Origin: Sporolactobacillus sp. THM7-7
GTDB taxonomy: Bacteria; Bacillota; Bacilli; Bacillales; Sporolactobacillaceae
Length of the DNA stretch: 62,595 nucleotides
Assembly (NCBI RefSeq): GCF_004153225.1
Contig: NZ_SEMB01000017.1
Span: 1-62,595 of the forward strand
Reading direction: 5' to 3'
The notes beneath the pieces are model-generated. The model was not told where the DNA came from and searched no databases. It was given only the letters and a program-made list of their open reading frames with translations. This document shows positions 38,161 through 49,656 of the stretch, one piece after another (within the stretch, counting starts at the first letter, position 1; every line of letters starts with the position of its first letter). Both the position numbers and the translations under genes were made by a program.

Positions 38161-39201
38161 TTGACAGAGACATTAGAGGAACATGCCAGGCGTCTTCATC
38201 AAGAATACCCGGTGGTTGACGCTCATTTCGACATGCTGATGGAAGTCGATTTAAGAAGAAAACTTGGATACAAAAAAGTAATTGAAACGGAATTTCTGCC
38301 CGGTTTTATTAAAGGCGGAGTGAGTGTCGTTGTCTGTTCACTATTCATACAAAATCAGTATCTTCCGGAAATGGGATTGAAAAAGGCGCTGGATCAAGTC
38401 AGTGCCCTCTATTCGGAAATCGAGGAATCGCCGGATAAAATTCAGCTCTGTACGACTTATGATGAGATTCTCTCGGCGCATCAAAATCATAAGCTCGCCA
38501 TTTTGATGTCCTTGGAAGGTGTAGATCCGCTGACCAACGATCTGGATTTGCTGAGGGTTTTTTACGAGTTAGGTGTTCGGCTGGTTGGCCTGGCTTGGAG
38601 CCGGCGAAATTTTGCGGCGGACGGTAGTCATTTTTCTCCAAAAGACGAGGGGAAAAAAGGCGGTTTGACCGATTTTGGTGTGAAGCTCGTTGAACGGGCG
38701 GAAAAGATGAACATGATCATTGATGTCAGTCATCTCAATGATGAAGGACTGCAGGATGTGCTGGAAAGGGTGCATGCCCCGATCATTGCTTCTCATTCAA
38801 ATGCCCGGAAACTGGCGTCTTCCATGCGAAATTTGACGGATGAACAGATCAAAGCCATTGCGTCATTGGGCGGAGTGATCGGCATGAATGGTTACAGTCT
38901 GTTTGTATCGGATAAGTACGAGGCATGCGATCTGGAACATCTGCTGGACCATGTGGATTACATAGTCAGTCTGGCCGGCATCGAACATGTCGGTGTCGGG
39001 CTCGATATTTGTACCTTTCTTACAGATATTAACCTCAAGCCGGCGTGGGAAACCGGTCCGGACCATTTTGACGTCATCGCCAATCATAAGGGCGTGCCTA
39101 GATTTACTGAAGGGCTCATCAAGAGAGGGTATACCGACGAACAAATCGGCCTCATTCTCGGCGGCAATTTCTTAAACGTGTATAAAAAAGTTCTGAACTG
39201 A
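38161..39201 (+). CDS. Membrane dipeptidase family protein (peptidase M19)
   Basis: A 346-residue TIM-barrel zinc dipeptidase. Metal ligands appear in VDAHFDM near residue 20, the bridging glutamate in LEGVDPL near 120, and the histidine motifs VSHLND and SHSNAR near 190-220; the GVGLDI motif contributes the later Asp. M19 enzymes cleave dipeptides, often D-amino-acid containing. The frame is open from 38146, but the TTG at 38161 lies behind GGGGGGA. It is monocistronic; the upstream 340 bp hold only AT-rich DNA. Cytosolic, as no signal peptide is seen. Confidence 0.85.
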   Translation: MTETLEEHARRLHQEYPVVDAHFDMLMEVDLRRKLGYKKVIETEFLPGFIKGGVSVVVCSLFIQNQYLPEMGLKKALDQVSALYSEIEESPDKIQLCTTYDEILSAHQNHKLAILMSLEGVDPLTNDLDLLRVFYELGVRLVGLAWSRRNFAADGSHFSPKDEGKKGGLTDFGVKLVERAEKMNMIIDVSHLNDEGLQDVLERVHAPIIASHSNARKLASSMRNLTDEQIKAIASLGGVIGMNGYSLFVSDKYEACDLEHLLDHVDYIVSLAGIEHVGVGLDICTFLTDINLKPAWETGPDHFDVIANHKGVPRFTEGLIKRGYTDEQIGLILGGNFLNVYKKVLN

Positions 39202-39545
39202 ATAAATGTACCCTTAGTACAAATCAAAACGCTGATGCGCAACGCCATATATAAAGTGCACAAGTATGACTTCCATGGTTTAATGAATAAACATAGGAAT
39301 AGGATAATACCATATATAATATATTATTTCGCATGTTACGCGGGCACAACGGATTAAAGTCCATAAAGAAGACCGTCGGTGCGGGAATACTGTCGGCTGA
39401 TCGCGATAGTTAGTCTCCTGCAAGGGGTGGCGGGCGGTACTTGGTAAACAATAGACCTCACCTGAGCGCGTAAACTCCGAGGGGCTGTTTCTTTTTCTTA
39501 CGAAAAAAGGACAGTATCAGGAGCATAAAAAAAGCGGCGATTGAA
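39202..39545 (+). other. Intergenic region without recognised feature
   Basis: About 340 bp between the dipeptidase gene and a convergent terminator. No ORF or RNA family is recognised. A GC-richer patch at 39335-39475 differs from the AT-rich flanks and might be transcribed, but no structure was identified. Confidence 0.3.
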
Positions 39546-39585
39546 AAGGAACCTTCCACAAACCTATGTGGAAGGTTCCTTTTTC
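39546..39585. terminator. Bidirectional terminator after the aldo/keto reductase gene
   Basis: A perfect 15-bp inverted repeat (AAGGAACCTTCCACA at 39546-39560 and its complement at 39567-39581) flanked by A and T runs. Confidence 0.85.
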
Positions 39586-39627
39586 CTGATTTTCAGAATA
39601 GATTTTGAGCCAGTCCCGCCTCACGCC

Positions 39628-40503
39628 TCACTTCACGGAAACAGCTTCCGACAAGGTCTGAAAGTCTTCGTCACTGAGTTGAATGCCTGCTGCGGCAATG
39701 TTTTCTTTCGCGTGGGCGACGGATGACGTTCCCGGAATCGGAAGAATAACCGGGGAGCGTTTCAGCAGCCAGGCCAGAGCGATCTGCGCCGGTTTCGCGT
39801 CGTACTTTTTAGCGATCCGATCAAGCGGTCCGCCTTCTTTTGCAAGGGCTCCCGTTGCCAGTGGGAACCAGGGGATGAATCCGATCTGATGCTTCTCGCA
39901 GTAATTCAGAACCATTTCCGAATCGCGTTTAGCGAGATTGTACAGATTCTGGACGGAAACAATGGGTGTGATTTCATTTGCGGCTTGGAGTTCTCCGACA
40001 CTGACCTGGCTCAGCCCGATATGACGGATTTTACCTTCCTGCTTCATCAGGGCCAGTTCCCCGATCTGATCGACGAGCGGCACTTTCGGATCGATCCGGT
40101 GCAGCTGAAGCAAATCGATGTGATCGAGCCCCAGGGTACGTAAGTTCAATTCGACTTGCTGGCGGAGATATTCCGGACGGCCGACAGGGATCCACCGGTT
40201 CGGTCCCTGACGCGTATGTCCGACTTTTGTAGCAATAACTAAGCCGTCCGGATAAGGATGGAGCGCTTTCTTAATTAGTTCGTTGGCGACGAACGGTCCG
40301 TACGCATCCGCTGTATCAATGAAATTGACGCCCAGTTCTGCTACAGTTTGAAGAACACGAACGGCTTCTTCAGGATCGCTCGGATCCCCCCAGACTCCGG
40401 GACCGGTCAGCTGCATGGCTCCGTACCCCAAACGGTTGACCGGCAAATCACCGCCAATGGTAAAAGTGCCAGATGACGCGGCTGTAATGGTTTGTTCCGA
40501 CAT
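39628..40503 (-). CDS. Aldo/keto reductase
   Basis: A 291-residue AKR TIM barrel. Catalytic residues are visible: the Asp in [10 protein letters not shown], Tyr in the same motif, Lys in VIATKVGH, and His in [10 protein letters not shown]. The NADPH-binding end appears in [15 protein letters not shown]. The start at 40503 follows GGAGG; an upstream in-frame Met would leave no ribosome site. Substrate unknown; such enzymes reduce aldehydes and ketones in the cytosol. Confidence 0.85.
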   Translation of the reverse strand: MSEQTITAASSGTFTIGGDLPVNRLGYGAMQLTGPGVWGDPSDPEEAVRVLQTVAELGVNFIDTADAYGPFVANELIKKALHPYPDGLVIATKVGHTRQGPNRWIPVGRPEYLRQQVELNLRTLGLDHIDLLQLHRIDPKVPLVDQIGELALMKQEGKIRHIGLSQVSVGELQAANEITPIVSVQNLYNLAKRDSEMVLNYCEKHQIGFIPWFPLATGALAKEGGPLDRIAKKYDAKPAQIALAWLLKRSPVILPIPGTSSVAHAKENIAAAGIQLSDEDFQTLSEAVSVK

Positions 40504-40704
40504 TTGATTGCCTCCTTCGGTTTTCATTTAATCTTTCGTCACGACCCATGAATGGCCTACATTGGGTTTATCACAGTGTTCCTTGCAAATTCAAAAGAAA
40601 CGCTCAGAAGAACATGAATCAAAAGCTGAACAGTTCAATGCATTCATTAAAACAGTTTATTATCATCATAGTAAATATAGGGGCAGAATGATATGAGAGG
40701 ATAG

Positions 40705-40899
40705 CCTCTTGTACTGCCCAACAATCCGCAGGCCCATGCGGTCATTTATTTCAATGACCCTGATGGAAACTCAATCGAGCTGATCGCGCCTTTACGGTTT
40801 GACTTCGAGGAAGATTTCGACATGATGACATTAGAGGAATGGATGAAGAAGAAAAAACAAATTGAAGAAAAAAGAACTGGTCTTGGCAAAGCGAAGTGA
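40705..40899 (+). pseudogene. C-terminal relic of a glyoxalase/VOC-fold protein
   Basis: An open stretch reads NPQAHAVIYFNDPDGNSIELI followed by a charged tail ending in TGA at 40897. YFNDPDGNSIEL is the signature end of vicinal-oxygen-chelate proteins, with the Glu as metal ligand. No start and no N-terminal half are present, so it is a remnant. Confidence 0.65.
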
Positions 40900-41075
40900 A
40901 TGGCGATTCCGACTTGGTTTTTCCTAACTTTTACATGTCTTCGCTCAATTTTGGCGGAGTTTTACTCGAAGCTTATCTCGAATTGTTTTATCCCGATTAT
41001 GTGAAAAAGCGTCTGTGATCTGTATTGCCTGAAAACGTTTTTTGCGATATGATGAATTTAATTTAATAGGAAATC

Positions 41076-41160
41076 CACTGGGGGTGCCGTTCTGGCTGAG
41101 ATAAGGATATCCTTAATCCCTTTGAACCTGATCTAGTTCGTACTAGCGTAGGAAAGTGGC
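41076..41160 (+). promoter_or_regulatory. TPP riboswitch upstream of tenA
   Basis: The THI element is complete: GGGGTGCC with TGGCTGAGA, then CCTTTGAACCTGATCTAGTT and CGTACTAGCGTAGGAAAGTGG. A hairpin with a T7 run at 41190-41232 before the gene could be the expression platform. Thiamine pyrophosphate should switch tenA off. Confidence 0.93.
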
Positions 41161-41321
41161 TGGCATTGACACAGTCTGTCTATGTGCATGAAAAGTTGAG
41201 CTGCTTCGTCTGCGGGCGTGGCAGTTTTTTTATTGTTGAATCAGAACCGGTTCTATGACAGGCAGGATTTAGCCGAGCTTTTTGCGTCTTCAGTGGTTTT
41301 TCCGTGACAGGAGGAAAAAAG

Positions 41322-41996
41322 ATGACTTTTTCAGAAACATTGAGACAAGAGGCGGATCCGATTTTCGGGGCGATCTTCAACCATCCGTTCGTACAGGGAA
41401 TTGCCAAGGGGAACGTGAAGCGAGAAGCTCTCATTCATTATGTCAAGCAAGATTACAGCTATCTGAATGCGTTCATTAAAGTTTACGGGCTTGCTATCGC
41501 GAAATGTGACAAGCGCCAGGACATGAAGCTGTTTAATGAACAGATCGCGTTTATCCTGAACAGTGAAATTCATCCGCACCGAAACTTTTGCAGAGTCGCA
41601 GGAGTACGATATGAGGATCTGCAGGATCAGCCGCTGGCGCCAACGGCCTCCCATTATATTGAGCACATGCTGGCGGTGGCCTACAGCGGCAGTCTGGCGG
41701 AAATCCTTGCTGCTTTCCTGCCATGCCCGTGGACGTATTGGGAAATCGGAAAAAAACTGCTGGCCGAATCCCTGACCGAAGATCATCCTTTCTATGACTG
41801 GATTACGTTCTATGGAGAGAATAAGGAGATCCAGCCGCTCACGGAACGCTATTGCCGGCGCCTCGATCAGCTGACCGAAGGCGTATCGTCGGCAGAAAAG
41901 GAAAAAATCAAAGATCACTTCATGAAAAGCTGCCAGCTGGAGTATGCCTTCTGGGACATGGCCTATCGCGTCGAGAAGTGGCCGGTTCAAGTATGA
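41322..41996 (+). CDS. tenA: Aminopyrimidine aminohydrolase / thiaminase II
   Basis: A 224-residue all-helical TenA protein that hydrolyses 4-amino-5-aminomethyl-2-methylpyrimidine to HMP, salvaging degraded thiamine. The active-site cysteine lies in FLPCPWTYWEIG (about residue 135). Other conserved parts are FVQGIAKG and YVKQDYSYLNAF near the N-terminus and a late glutamate in SCQLEYAFWDMAY. ATG behind AGGAGGAAAA. It stands alone behind its own TPP riboswitch rather than in a tenA-tenI-thi operon. Confidence 0.93.
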   Translation: MTFSETLRQEADPIFGAIFNHPFVQGIAKGNVKREALIHYVKQDYSYLNAFIKVYGLAIAKCDKRQDMKLFNEQIAFILNSEIHPHRNFCRVAGVRYEDLQDQPLAPTASHYIEHMLAVAYSGSLAEILAAFLPCPWTYWEIGKKLLAESLTEDHPFYDWITFYGENKEIQPLTERYCRRLDQLTEGVSSAEKEKIKDHFMKSCQLEYAFWDMAYRVEKWPVQV

Positions 41997-42044
41997 GAAT
42001 GGAGGTATAAGAACGATACATCGGATGGAACCCCCGGTTTATAG

Positions 42045-42517
42045 AGCCAGGGGTTTTGACGAAAAAGCAGTGCTGAAACATCTCACGAATACTGAAAAAG
42101 CTGCATTAGACAGCCTTTACTAAAATGTATTAAAGTAGGGCTTGGATTCAGGTTAATACGGCTGATATGGAAAAAATGATCATTTCAGCCTATTTTTTGA
42201 TTACGTAAAATCACGAAAATCAGCTGGGTTATAGACGGCAAAATAACGTTGAATCTCCTTTGTATGAAAATCCATATCTCCAGTGAACTTGGGTATTAAT
42301 CACTTTTTTTCAAAATATCGCGCCTATCAGCAGGGGTTACGATTATTCCGGGATTTTGAACCTTGGTTCTGAACAGAATGTTGATTTTTTTCACTTATAC
42401 GGATGATTTCTGATAAAAGCCGGCGTACGATAGAACTTTTCACTATTTGTTATGAAAACTTTCTTCTTCTTTTTGGTTATGTTTCCCCAAATGGGTCATT
42501 TATTGATTCTTTCGCAG
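42045..42517 (+). other. Intergenic region between tenA and thiC
   Basis: No gene recognised. The DNA is AT-rich with short ORFs lacking ribosome sites; it leads into a small tandem repeat at 42518. Confidence 0.4.
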
Positions 42518-42615
42518 TCACTGATGATTTCCCGTCAGTTACTGATGATTTCCCGCCAGTTACTGATGATTTCCCGCCAGTTACTGATGATTTCCCGCCA
42601 GTCACTGATGATTTT
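42518..42615. repeat. 21-bp tandem repeat, about 4.5 copies
   Basis: Unit (T/T)(C/T)ACTGATGATTTCCC followed by G(T/C)CAG, in perfect register at 42518, 42539, 42560 and 42581, with a partial fifth copy at 42602. The unit length equals that of the larger array at 31.1-32.0 kb although the sequence differs. Confidence 0.9.
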
Positions 42616-42712
42616 TTCGGAAGCGATCTGAAATGGCTGATGCAGCGAGGTCATAAACGTCATCTTTTTGCTTTTTCCAGGCTCCGCATTGTCCTCTTCA
42701 CAATTGGAAACG

Positions 42713-42740
42713 TTGACAATGTCATGCCGTTTGCTATAAT
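42713..42740 (+). promoter_or_regulatory. thiC promoter
   Basis: TTGACA (42713-42718), 16 bp spacer, TATAAT (42735-42740): both boxes perfect, 27 bp before the riboswitch. Confidence 0.85.
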
Positions 42741-42767
42741 GAACATTGCAAATCAATAAACATTGTC

Positions 42768-44800
<2,033 letters not shown>

Positions 44801-45022
44801 TGGATTCGTCCGAAACCTAAAAAAAGGTGGCCGCTGGGAATAAGAATAAACAAAAATCCTCACTCTATACAGTGCCGTCCGATTACTGGATGTTGATGTC
44901 CACATTCCGGAAGCACCGTTTAAAGGGTGGGAATTTTTTATATTCTTATAGTTTTTAAAATGAACGATTCCTTATACTTTCAACCCCAGATGGTTTGAAC
45001 TGAAGATACTCCGGACGGTGCG

Positions 45023-45154
45023 ATGAATGTTCCGATCGGGCGTCTTAATGCTCTCGGGACACCGATCGCGATTTTTACATGCGTCATCGTCGTCCTGGCG
45101 CTCGTCATCAACAACTTAAGAAGAAACCGGGCATATCCTACATTTTGGTTTTAA
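45023..45154 (+). other. Possible membrane-protein C-terminal relic in intergenic DNA
   Basis: Within the 480-bp gap after thiC one frame reads NVPIGRLNALGTPIAIFTCV then IVVLALVINNLRRNR and stops: one hydrophobic helix with a basic end, like a permease C-terminus. No start or ribosome site was found. The rest of the gap holds nothing recognised. Confidence 0.3.
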
Positions 45155-45282
45155 GCGCAGACCCGTGGTCGGACAATGATGTCCGAGTAGCGGGCCATCA
45201 TAATGTATTCAGGGGGTAATGCAAGAGGAAGCGACAGAATCTTCTCTGCTGTTCCCGACTTCTTTTTAATTGAAAAGCCCCT

Positions 45283-46191
45283 TTATCCGATATAAATCAG
45301 TGCGGGAAGATAGATAAAGCTGAGCACGGTTGTGATCGAGACAATGAGAGAAACGAGCTGTTTGTCCCCGTCGAACTTCTCGACAAGTGTCACGGTATTG
45401 ATCGCGGCCGGCATGCTCGCTTCCACGAATAATACAGAGGCGAGTGTCCCGTGAATGCCGAGAACAACCAAAACCAGTTTAGCGAGAACGGGAACAATGA
45501 GAAGACGCAGGAATACACCCAGCCAGACATCCAACCGCCGCAATCCCGAGAACGATGTGCGGCGCAGCTGGATGCCGAGAATCAGGAGAACGAGTACAGG
45601 ATAAGCATGGCCAAGCAGCTGAACGGCACTGTTGATCCCGAGGGGCAGCCGCAGATAGAGCAAGCTGAGTACGATACCGATGAGTGCGGCATAGATAAGC
45701 GGCGATTGAAAAATATTTTTCAGTGCCTGTTTTCCGTTCATATTTTCTCTCGAAGCTATGTACATGCCGAGAACGTTGACCAGTATGATTTGTCCGACAA
45801 CATAAATCGTTCCAAGAACGAATCCCGGGTGCCCAAAGGCTAAAAGCAGCACGGGCAGTCCGTAGTTATTGCTGTTGCTGAACAAAGTCGTTAAAGTTAA
45901 AGCCCGGGTTGTCCCTTCAGAAAAGCGAGCCAATTTGCCGGCAACCGCCGCTAACCCCCAACAGAGCGCGGTCATAATGACTGTAAAATAAAGGACGCTT
46001 AGCACATTTTCCCCCCGCAGCCGAGAACCGGTTAAAGCGGACAAGATGAGGGCGGGTGCCAATATGTATAAACTGATGTCGGCTAGCAGCTTCGTGTCCA
46101 CGGAACGCCGCTGCTCAAGCCAAATCCCGCAGGCACAGATCAGTATGATCGGCAGCGTGATTCCGATCAGCAGATGAAAATAGGCATACAT
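45283..46191 (-). CDS. AEC-family (auxin efflux carrier-like) transporter
   Basis: A 302-residue membrane protein of ten predicted helices. The start MYAYFHLLIGITLPIIL, the central TLFSNSNNYGLPVLLLAFG (family NxxNxGLP motif) and the closing ASMPAAINTVTLVEKFDGD are typical of AEC permeases, which transport organic anions such as malonate or malate. It is divergent from an IclR regulator gene 97 bp away, which probably controls it. Confidence 0.85.
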   Translation of the reverse strand: MYAYFHLLIGITLPIILICACGIWLEQRRSVDTKLLADISLYILAPALILSALTGSRLRGENVLSVLYFTVIMTALCWGLAAVAGKLARFSEGTTRALTLTTLFSNSNNYGLPVLLLAFGHPGFVLGTIYVVGQIILVNVLGMYIASRENMNGKQALKNIFQSPLIYAALIGIVLSLLYLRLPLGINSAVQLLGHAYPVLVLLILGIQLRRTSFSGLRRLDVWLGVFLRLLIVPVLAKLVLVVLGIHGTLASVLFVEASMPAAINTVTLVEKFDGDKQLVSLIVSITTVLSFIYLPALIYIG

Positions 46192-46287
46192 CGTATGATT
46201 CCCCCAAACATTCCCGATTCTCCTCTAAATCAAGGAACGATACTTTTGTTTTACTAATCTCACTATATGGGATAAAATATCCATATT

Positions 46288-47013
46288 ATGAACAATATTA
46301 ATAGAATACACGACATTTCCAAGAAAAACAACAGTGGCATCGGTGTCCTGGATAAAGCGGTACACATTCTTTCTTATCTCTCGATGAAAGGGGAAGGAGG
46401 GTTAAGCGAGATCGTATCGTCTACAGGTATGGCGCGTTCGACCGTTTACCGACTACTTAAGGCCATGGAAATCCATCATCTTGTGGTACACACTTCCGGC
46501 CGCCGATTTGCGTTAGGATCAAGGCTGATTGGCTGGGGTGAAAAATCGAAATATAGAACTTGGATAGAATGCGCCCGGCCAATACTAGTTCAACTGAGAG
46601 ACGTGACAGGAGTCAGTACACAATTATTTGTGAGGGAAGGCAATGAACGGGTCTGCATTGCTTCAGAGGAACCGTTCATCGGTTTGAAAAATACAGTTCC
46701 GCTTGGCGCGGTCTTTCCCCTGTCCGCCGGTTCGGCTGGAAAAGTCTTAGTGGTTTGGTCCGAGGGCAACATAATTGCGGAGGAGCAGAAAACGATTAAA
46801 AAAAGAGGATGGGCGGAAAGCGTTGCCGAAAGGGAACCAGGCGTGGCCAGTGTCAGCGCTCCGGTGTTCGGCCCCGCGAGACATCTGTACGCGGCGATTT
46901 GTTTGAGTGGCCCGATCCATCGTTTAGGCGAACATCCAGGACAGCGTTTCTCCGCTTTGGTTGTTGATGCAGCTAAAAAGATAGAAAAAACACTTTACGA
47001 TGCAATGCGGTAA
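46288..47013 (+). CDS. IclR-family transcriptional regulator
   Basis: A 241-residue protein: N-terminal winged HTH (GGLSEIVSSTGMARSTVYRLLKAMEIHHLV, about residues 36-65) and C-terminal IclR effector domain (VSTQLFVREGNERVCIASEEP, PLSAGSAGKVLV, GVASVSAPVFG). It lies between the divergent AEC transporter and the PucR gene; it may regulate either, and effector identity is unknown. Confidence 0.87.
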   Translation: MNNINRIHDISKKNNSGIGVLDKAVHILSYLSMKGEGGLSEIVSSTGMARSTVYRLLKAMEIHHLVVHTSGRRFALGSRLIGWGEKSKYRTWIECARPILVQLRDVTGVSTQLFVREGNERVCIASEEPFIGLKNTVPLGAVFPLSAGSAGKVLVVWSEGNIIAEEQKTIKKRGWAESVAEREPGVASVSAPVFGPARHLYAAICLSGPIHRLGEHPGQRFSALVVDAAKKIEKTLYDAMR

Positions 47014-47223
47014 AGTAGCTCAAATCATTGAGAATCTGACAAATCCTGTCAGAAGACCGTTTGCTCTGATTTATTTTAAAGGATGATTTGAGAAAATCCT
47101 GTTTCTGCATTTTTGCCAGTATTGAAAATAGGAAGATACGGGGCGGAAGATTCAAAGAAATGACGATCGATCGAGGAATAGAACCCGGTTCATATTTTCA
47201 GGTAAAACGGAGGTGATAACGGT

Positions 47224-48723
47224 TTGCAAACGATCGGTTTAACAATTGAAGACATGCTTCGTTTGCCCGTTTTTCGGAGTTCCGAAATCATTAGCGGGGA
47301 AAAAGGAAAGGGAAATGTGGTTAAATACATTGACATTCTGGAAGTACCGGATTTAAAAGGCTGGGTAAAGGAAGGGGAAGTTCTGCTTACCACCGCCTAT
47401 TCTTTGAGGAGCGATTTATCTCAATTAATCAGGATTGTTGAAACACTTACCCGGGGAAACGCTGCCGCTCTTGGTATTAAATTAGGACGGTTTATTGAAG
47501 ATATTCCCGATGAGGTTGTTCAGCTTAGCGAGAAACTTCATTTTCCGATCATTCGCATTGACCCGGATATTCCCTGGATCGATATTACTTATGCCGTGAT
47601 GGAGCAGTTATTGAACAGACAGGAAGCGATCCTTAAGACGTCAAATGATAACTATGAAAATCTGCTCACCGATTTTCTGGAAGAACGGGGAATACAAAAA
47701 ATTGCGGATCATGTGTCCGATCTGATTCACGCACCTGTTTTTATTATGAATCTGGATCGAGAAAAAATTGTATCTTCCCCCGAACGGTATCAGATCTCTG
47801 ATGAAATGAAGAAACGGTCGTGGGATATACGGGTAAATAAACGTCTTGTCGGTCATCTACTTGTCGATAAGCAAGTATTCAGCGATCTGGAGCTCATCTT
47901 CATCGAACAGGCACGCTTTATTTTTTCACTGGAATTTATGAAAAGAAAAATTGCGATCGATACCGAACTTAAATTAAAAGGAGACTTTTTTGATGAGCTC
48001 ATCTCCGGCCAGCCGCTTTCTGAAGATGAGCTGGAAACGAAAGCGCGCCAACTGAATCTGAATATTTCCGGTCAGTGGCAAGTCATCCTTATTCATAAAG
48101 AAGGAACGTTAGCTTTTTCCAATTTTGAGAGGACAATATTAGAAGAATCCGGACGGAAATTCAGCAAAACGGGGTATTTTCATGCCAAAGACGAGGGAAG
48201 CCGTTTGGTTGTTTTTTTATCAGTAGAAACGATCCGGGCTTCACAGGATTGGGGGGAATGGTTCTCACACTTTCTAGAAGAAATTCGCCATTTTCGTGTC
48301 GGAATCGGCAGGGAACAACCTTTAATCGACGCCCATAAAAGTTATATAGAGGCCAAACAAGCAATGGCTATTGGAACCAAGCTGAATCAAGGCGGAGGCG
48401 TATATTCTTTTCAGGATATGGAAGTTTATCACCTGATCCTTGAAGCTTCAGCCTATGTCGATTTTGACAAAATGATTCAGGACAAGATCGGTTCGATCGT
48501 ACGGCACGATAAAGAAAACAATACTCAACTCCTCGACACCCTTTATCAATTTCTGGCTTGCGGAGGCAATGTAAACGAGACAGCGGATCACTTATTTATT
48601 CATCGTAACACCGTGAAATACCGGCTGGATCGTGTGCGGGAGATTATCCATTCCGACTTTGAAGAACCGTCTCAGCGATTTATTCTTTATTTGTGCTGTG
48701 CTTTGTATTTTTTAAGAAAATAA
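47224..48723 (+). CDS. PucR-family transcriptional activator
   Basis: A 499-residue protein with the N-terminal PucR domain (IEDMLRLPVFRSSEIISG through DLKGWVKEGEVLLTTAYSL), a central GGDEF-like/CdaR segment with FRVGIGREQPL, and a C-terminal helix-turn-helix (GGNVNETADHLFIHRNTVKYRLDRV). PucR-type regulators control purine, hydantoin and pyrimidine catabolism. TTG start behind GGAGGTGA. It opens the hydantoin-like cluster and is its likely activator. Confidence 0.87.
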   Translation: MQTIGLTIEDMLRLPVFRSSEIISGEKGKGNVVKYIDILEVPDLKGWVKEGEVLLTTAYSLRSDLSQLIRIVETLTRGNAAALGIKLGRFIEDIPDEVVQLSEKLHFPIIRIDPDIPWIDITYAVMEQLLNRQEAILKTSNDNYENLLTDFLEERGIQKIADHVSDLIHAPVFIMNLDREKIVSSPERYQISDEMKKRSWDIRVNKRLVGHLLVDKQVFSDLELIFIEQARFIFSLEFMKRKIAIDTELKLKGDFFDELISGQPLSEDELETKARQLNLNISGQWQVILIHKEGTLAFSNFERTILEESGRKFSKTGYFHAKDEGSRLVVFLSVETIRASQDWGEWFSHFLEEIRHFRVGIGREQPLIDAHKSYIEAKQAMAIGTKLNQGGGVYSFQDMEVYHLILEASAYVDFDKMIQDKIGSIVRHDKENNTQLLDTLYQFLACGGNVNETADHLFIHRNTVKYRLDRVREIIHSDFEEPSQRFILYLCCALYFLRK

Positions 48724-48867
48724 GTGGAGCAATATCGGTGGATTTGTGCAGCGTGCACAAAAACTGCCGTGTTTTTTATTTTTTGAAGACATATTTATTT
48801 GTCCCTATTTTCTGTAATATTTTGAGTAAAATAATATTTAAAATTTCGGAGATGAGGGGGTGTATCT

Positions 48868-49506
48868 ATGATCGGAGTGATTCGTGTTTTCACGAGCGAT
48901 GATCCGGAAGTTGTTCAAAAGCATGGCGCAATTATAGAAAACATTTATCATCTGAGGACTATAAGCAAGTGTATTCCGGATCAGCCGTTTGGCATTCACA
49001 ATGATGAAACAGAAGAGCGAGCAATTCCAAAAATCATTGAAGTGGGAAAGGAATTAGAGAAAGAGGGCTGTGAGGCAGTAGTTGTCAGCTGTGCTGCAGA
49101 TCCGGGTGTGGCACAGCTACAGCAAACATTGTCGATACCGGTTATTGGCGCCGGGAGCGCAGCCGCCTATCTCGCACTCGAATCGGGAGTGAAGACGGGT
49201 GTTATCGGTATAACGAACGAGGTGCCGCCTGTTATTGGACAGGCACTTGGGCAACGCTTAGTAAAATATATTCGTCCCGAAGGTGTGCGGACGACAAAAG
49301 ATCTCACGGCACCCGAAGGAAAAAGGAAGAGTATCGAGGCTGCTAAACATTTAATAGAGAGCGGTGCGAAACAGATTGTTTTCGCATGCACCGGCTTATC
49401 GACGATTGGGCTGGCAAAAGTATTAAGAGAAGAATTAAATGTTCCGGTGATTGATGCCGTTGAAGCAGAGGGGTTTTTGGCATCTGCCATCGAAGAGAAA
49501 ATATAA
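48868..49506 (+). CDS. Asp/Glu/hydantoin racemase family protein
   Basis: A 212-residue cofactor-independent racemase. Two catalytic cysteines are visible, in VVSCAADPG near residue 73 and FACTGLST near 173, about 100 residues apart as in hydantoin racemase and aspartate racemase. It probably interconverts enantiomers of a 5-substituted hydantoin or an amino-acid derivative. ATG behind GAGATGAGGGGG. First enzyme of the PucR-led gene cluster, followed by the NCS1 permease. Confidence 0.82.
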   Translation: MIGVIRVFTSDDPEVVQKHGAIIENIYHLRTISKCIPDQPFGIHNDETEERAIPKIIEVGKELEKEGCEAVVVSCAADPGVAQLQQTLSIPVIGAGSAAAYLALESGVKTGVIGITNEVPPVIGQALGQRLVKYIRPEGVRTTKDLTAPEGKRKSIEAAKHLIESGAKQIVFACTGLSTIGLAKVLREELNVPVIDAVEAEGFLASAIEEKI

Positions 49507-49656
49507 ACCAATTTGAGGCTTTGAACAGCCAAACATTGGCATCGATAAAAGGGTAATAAAATAGATTTTTCGGGCGAACAAACCCTAAGTAAAGACGATG
49601 CCCATGATCAATAAAGATTCCTGATAAATAAAAAGCAAAGAAAAGGTTGGGCGATA

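Noticed and set aside
42403-42759. 118-residue ORF across the small tandem repeat
   Set aside because: It runs through the repeat and the perfect thiC promoter, has no ribosome site and no recognisable domain.
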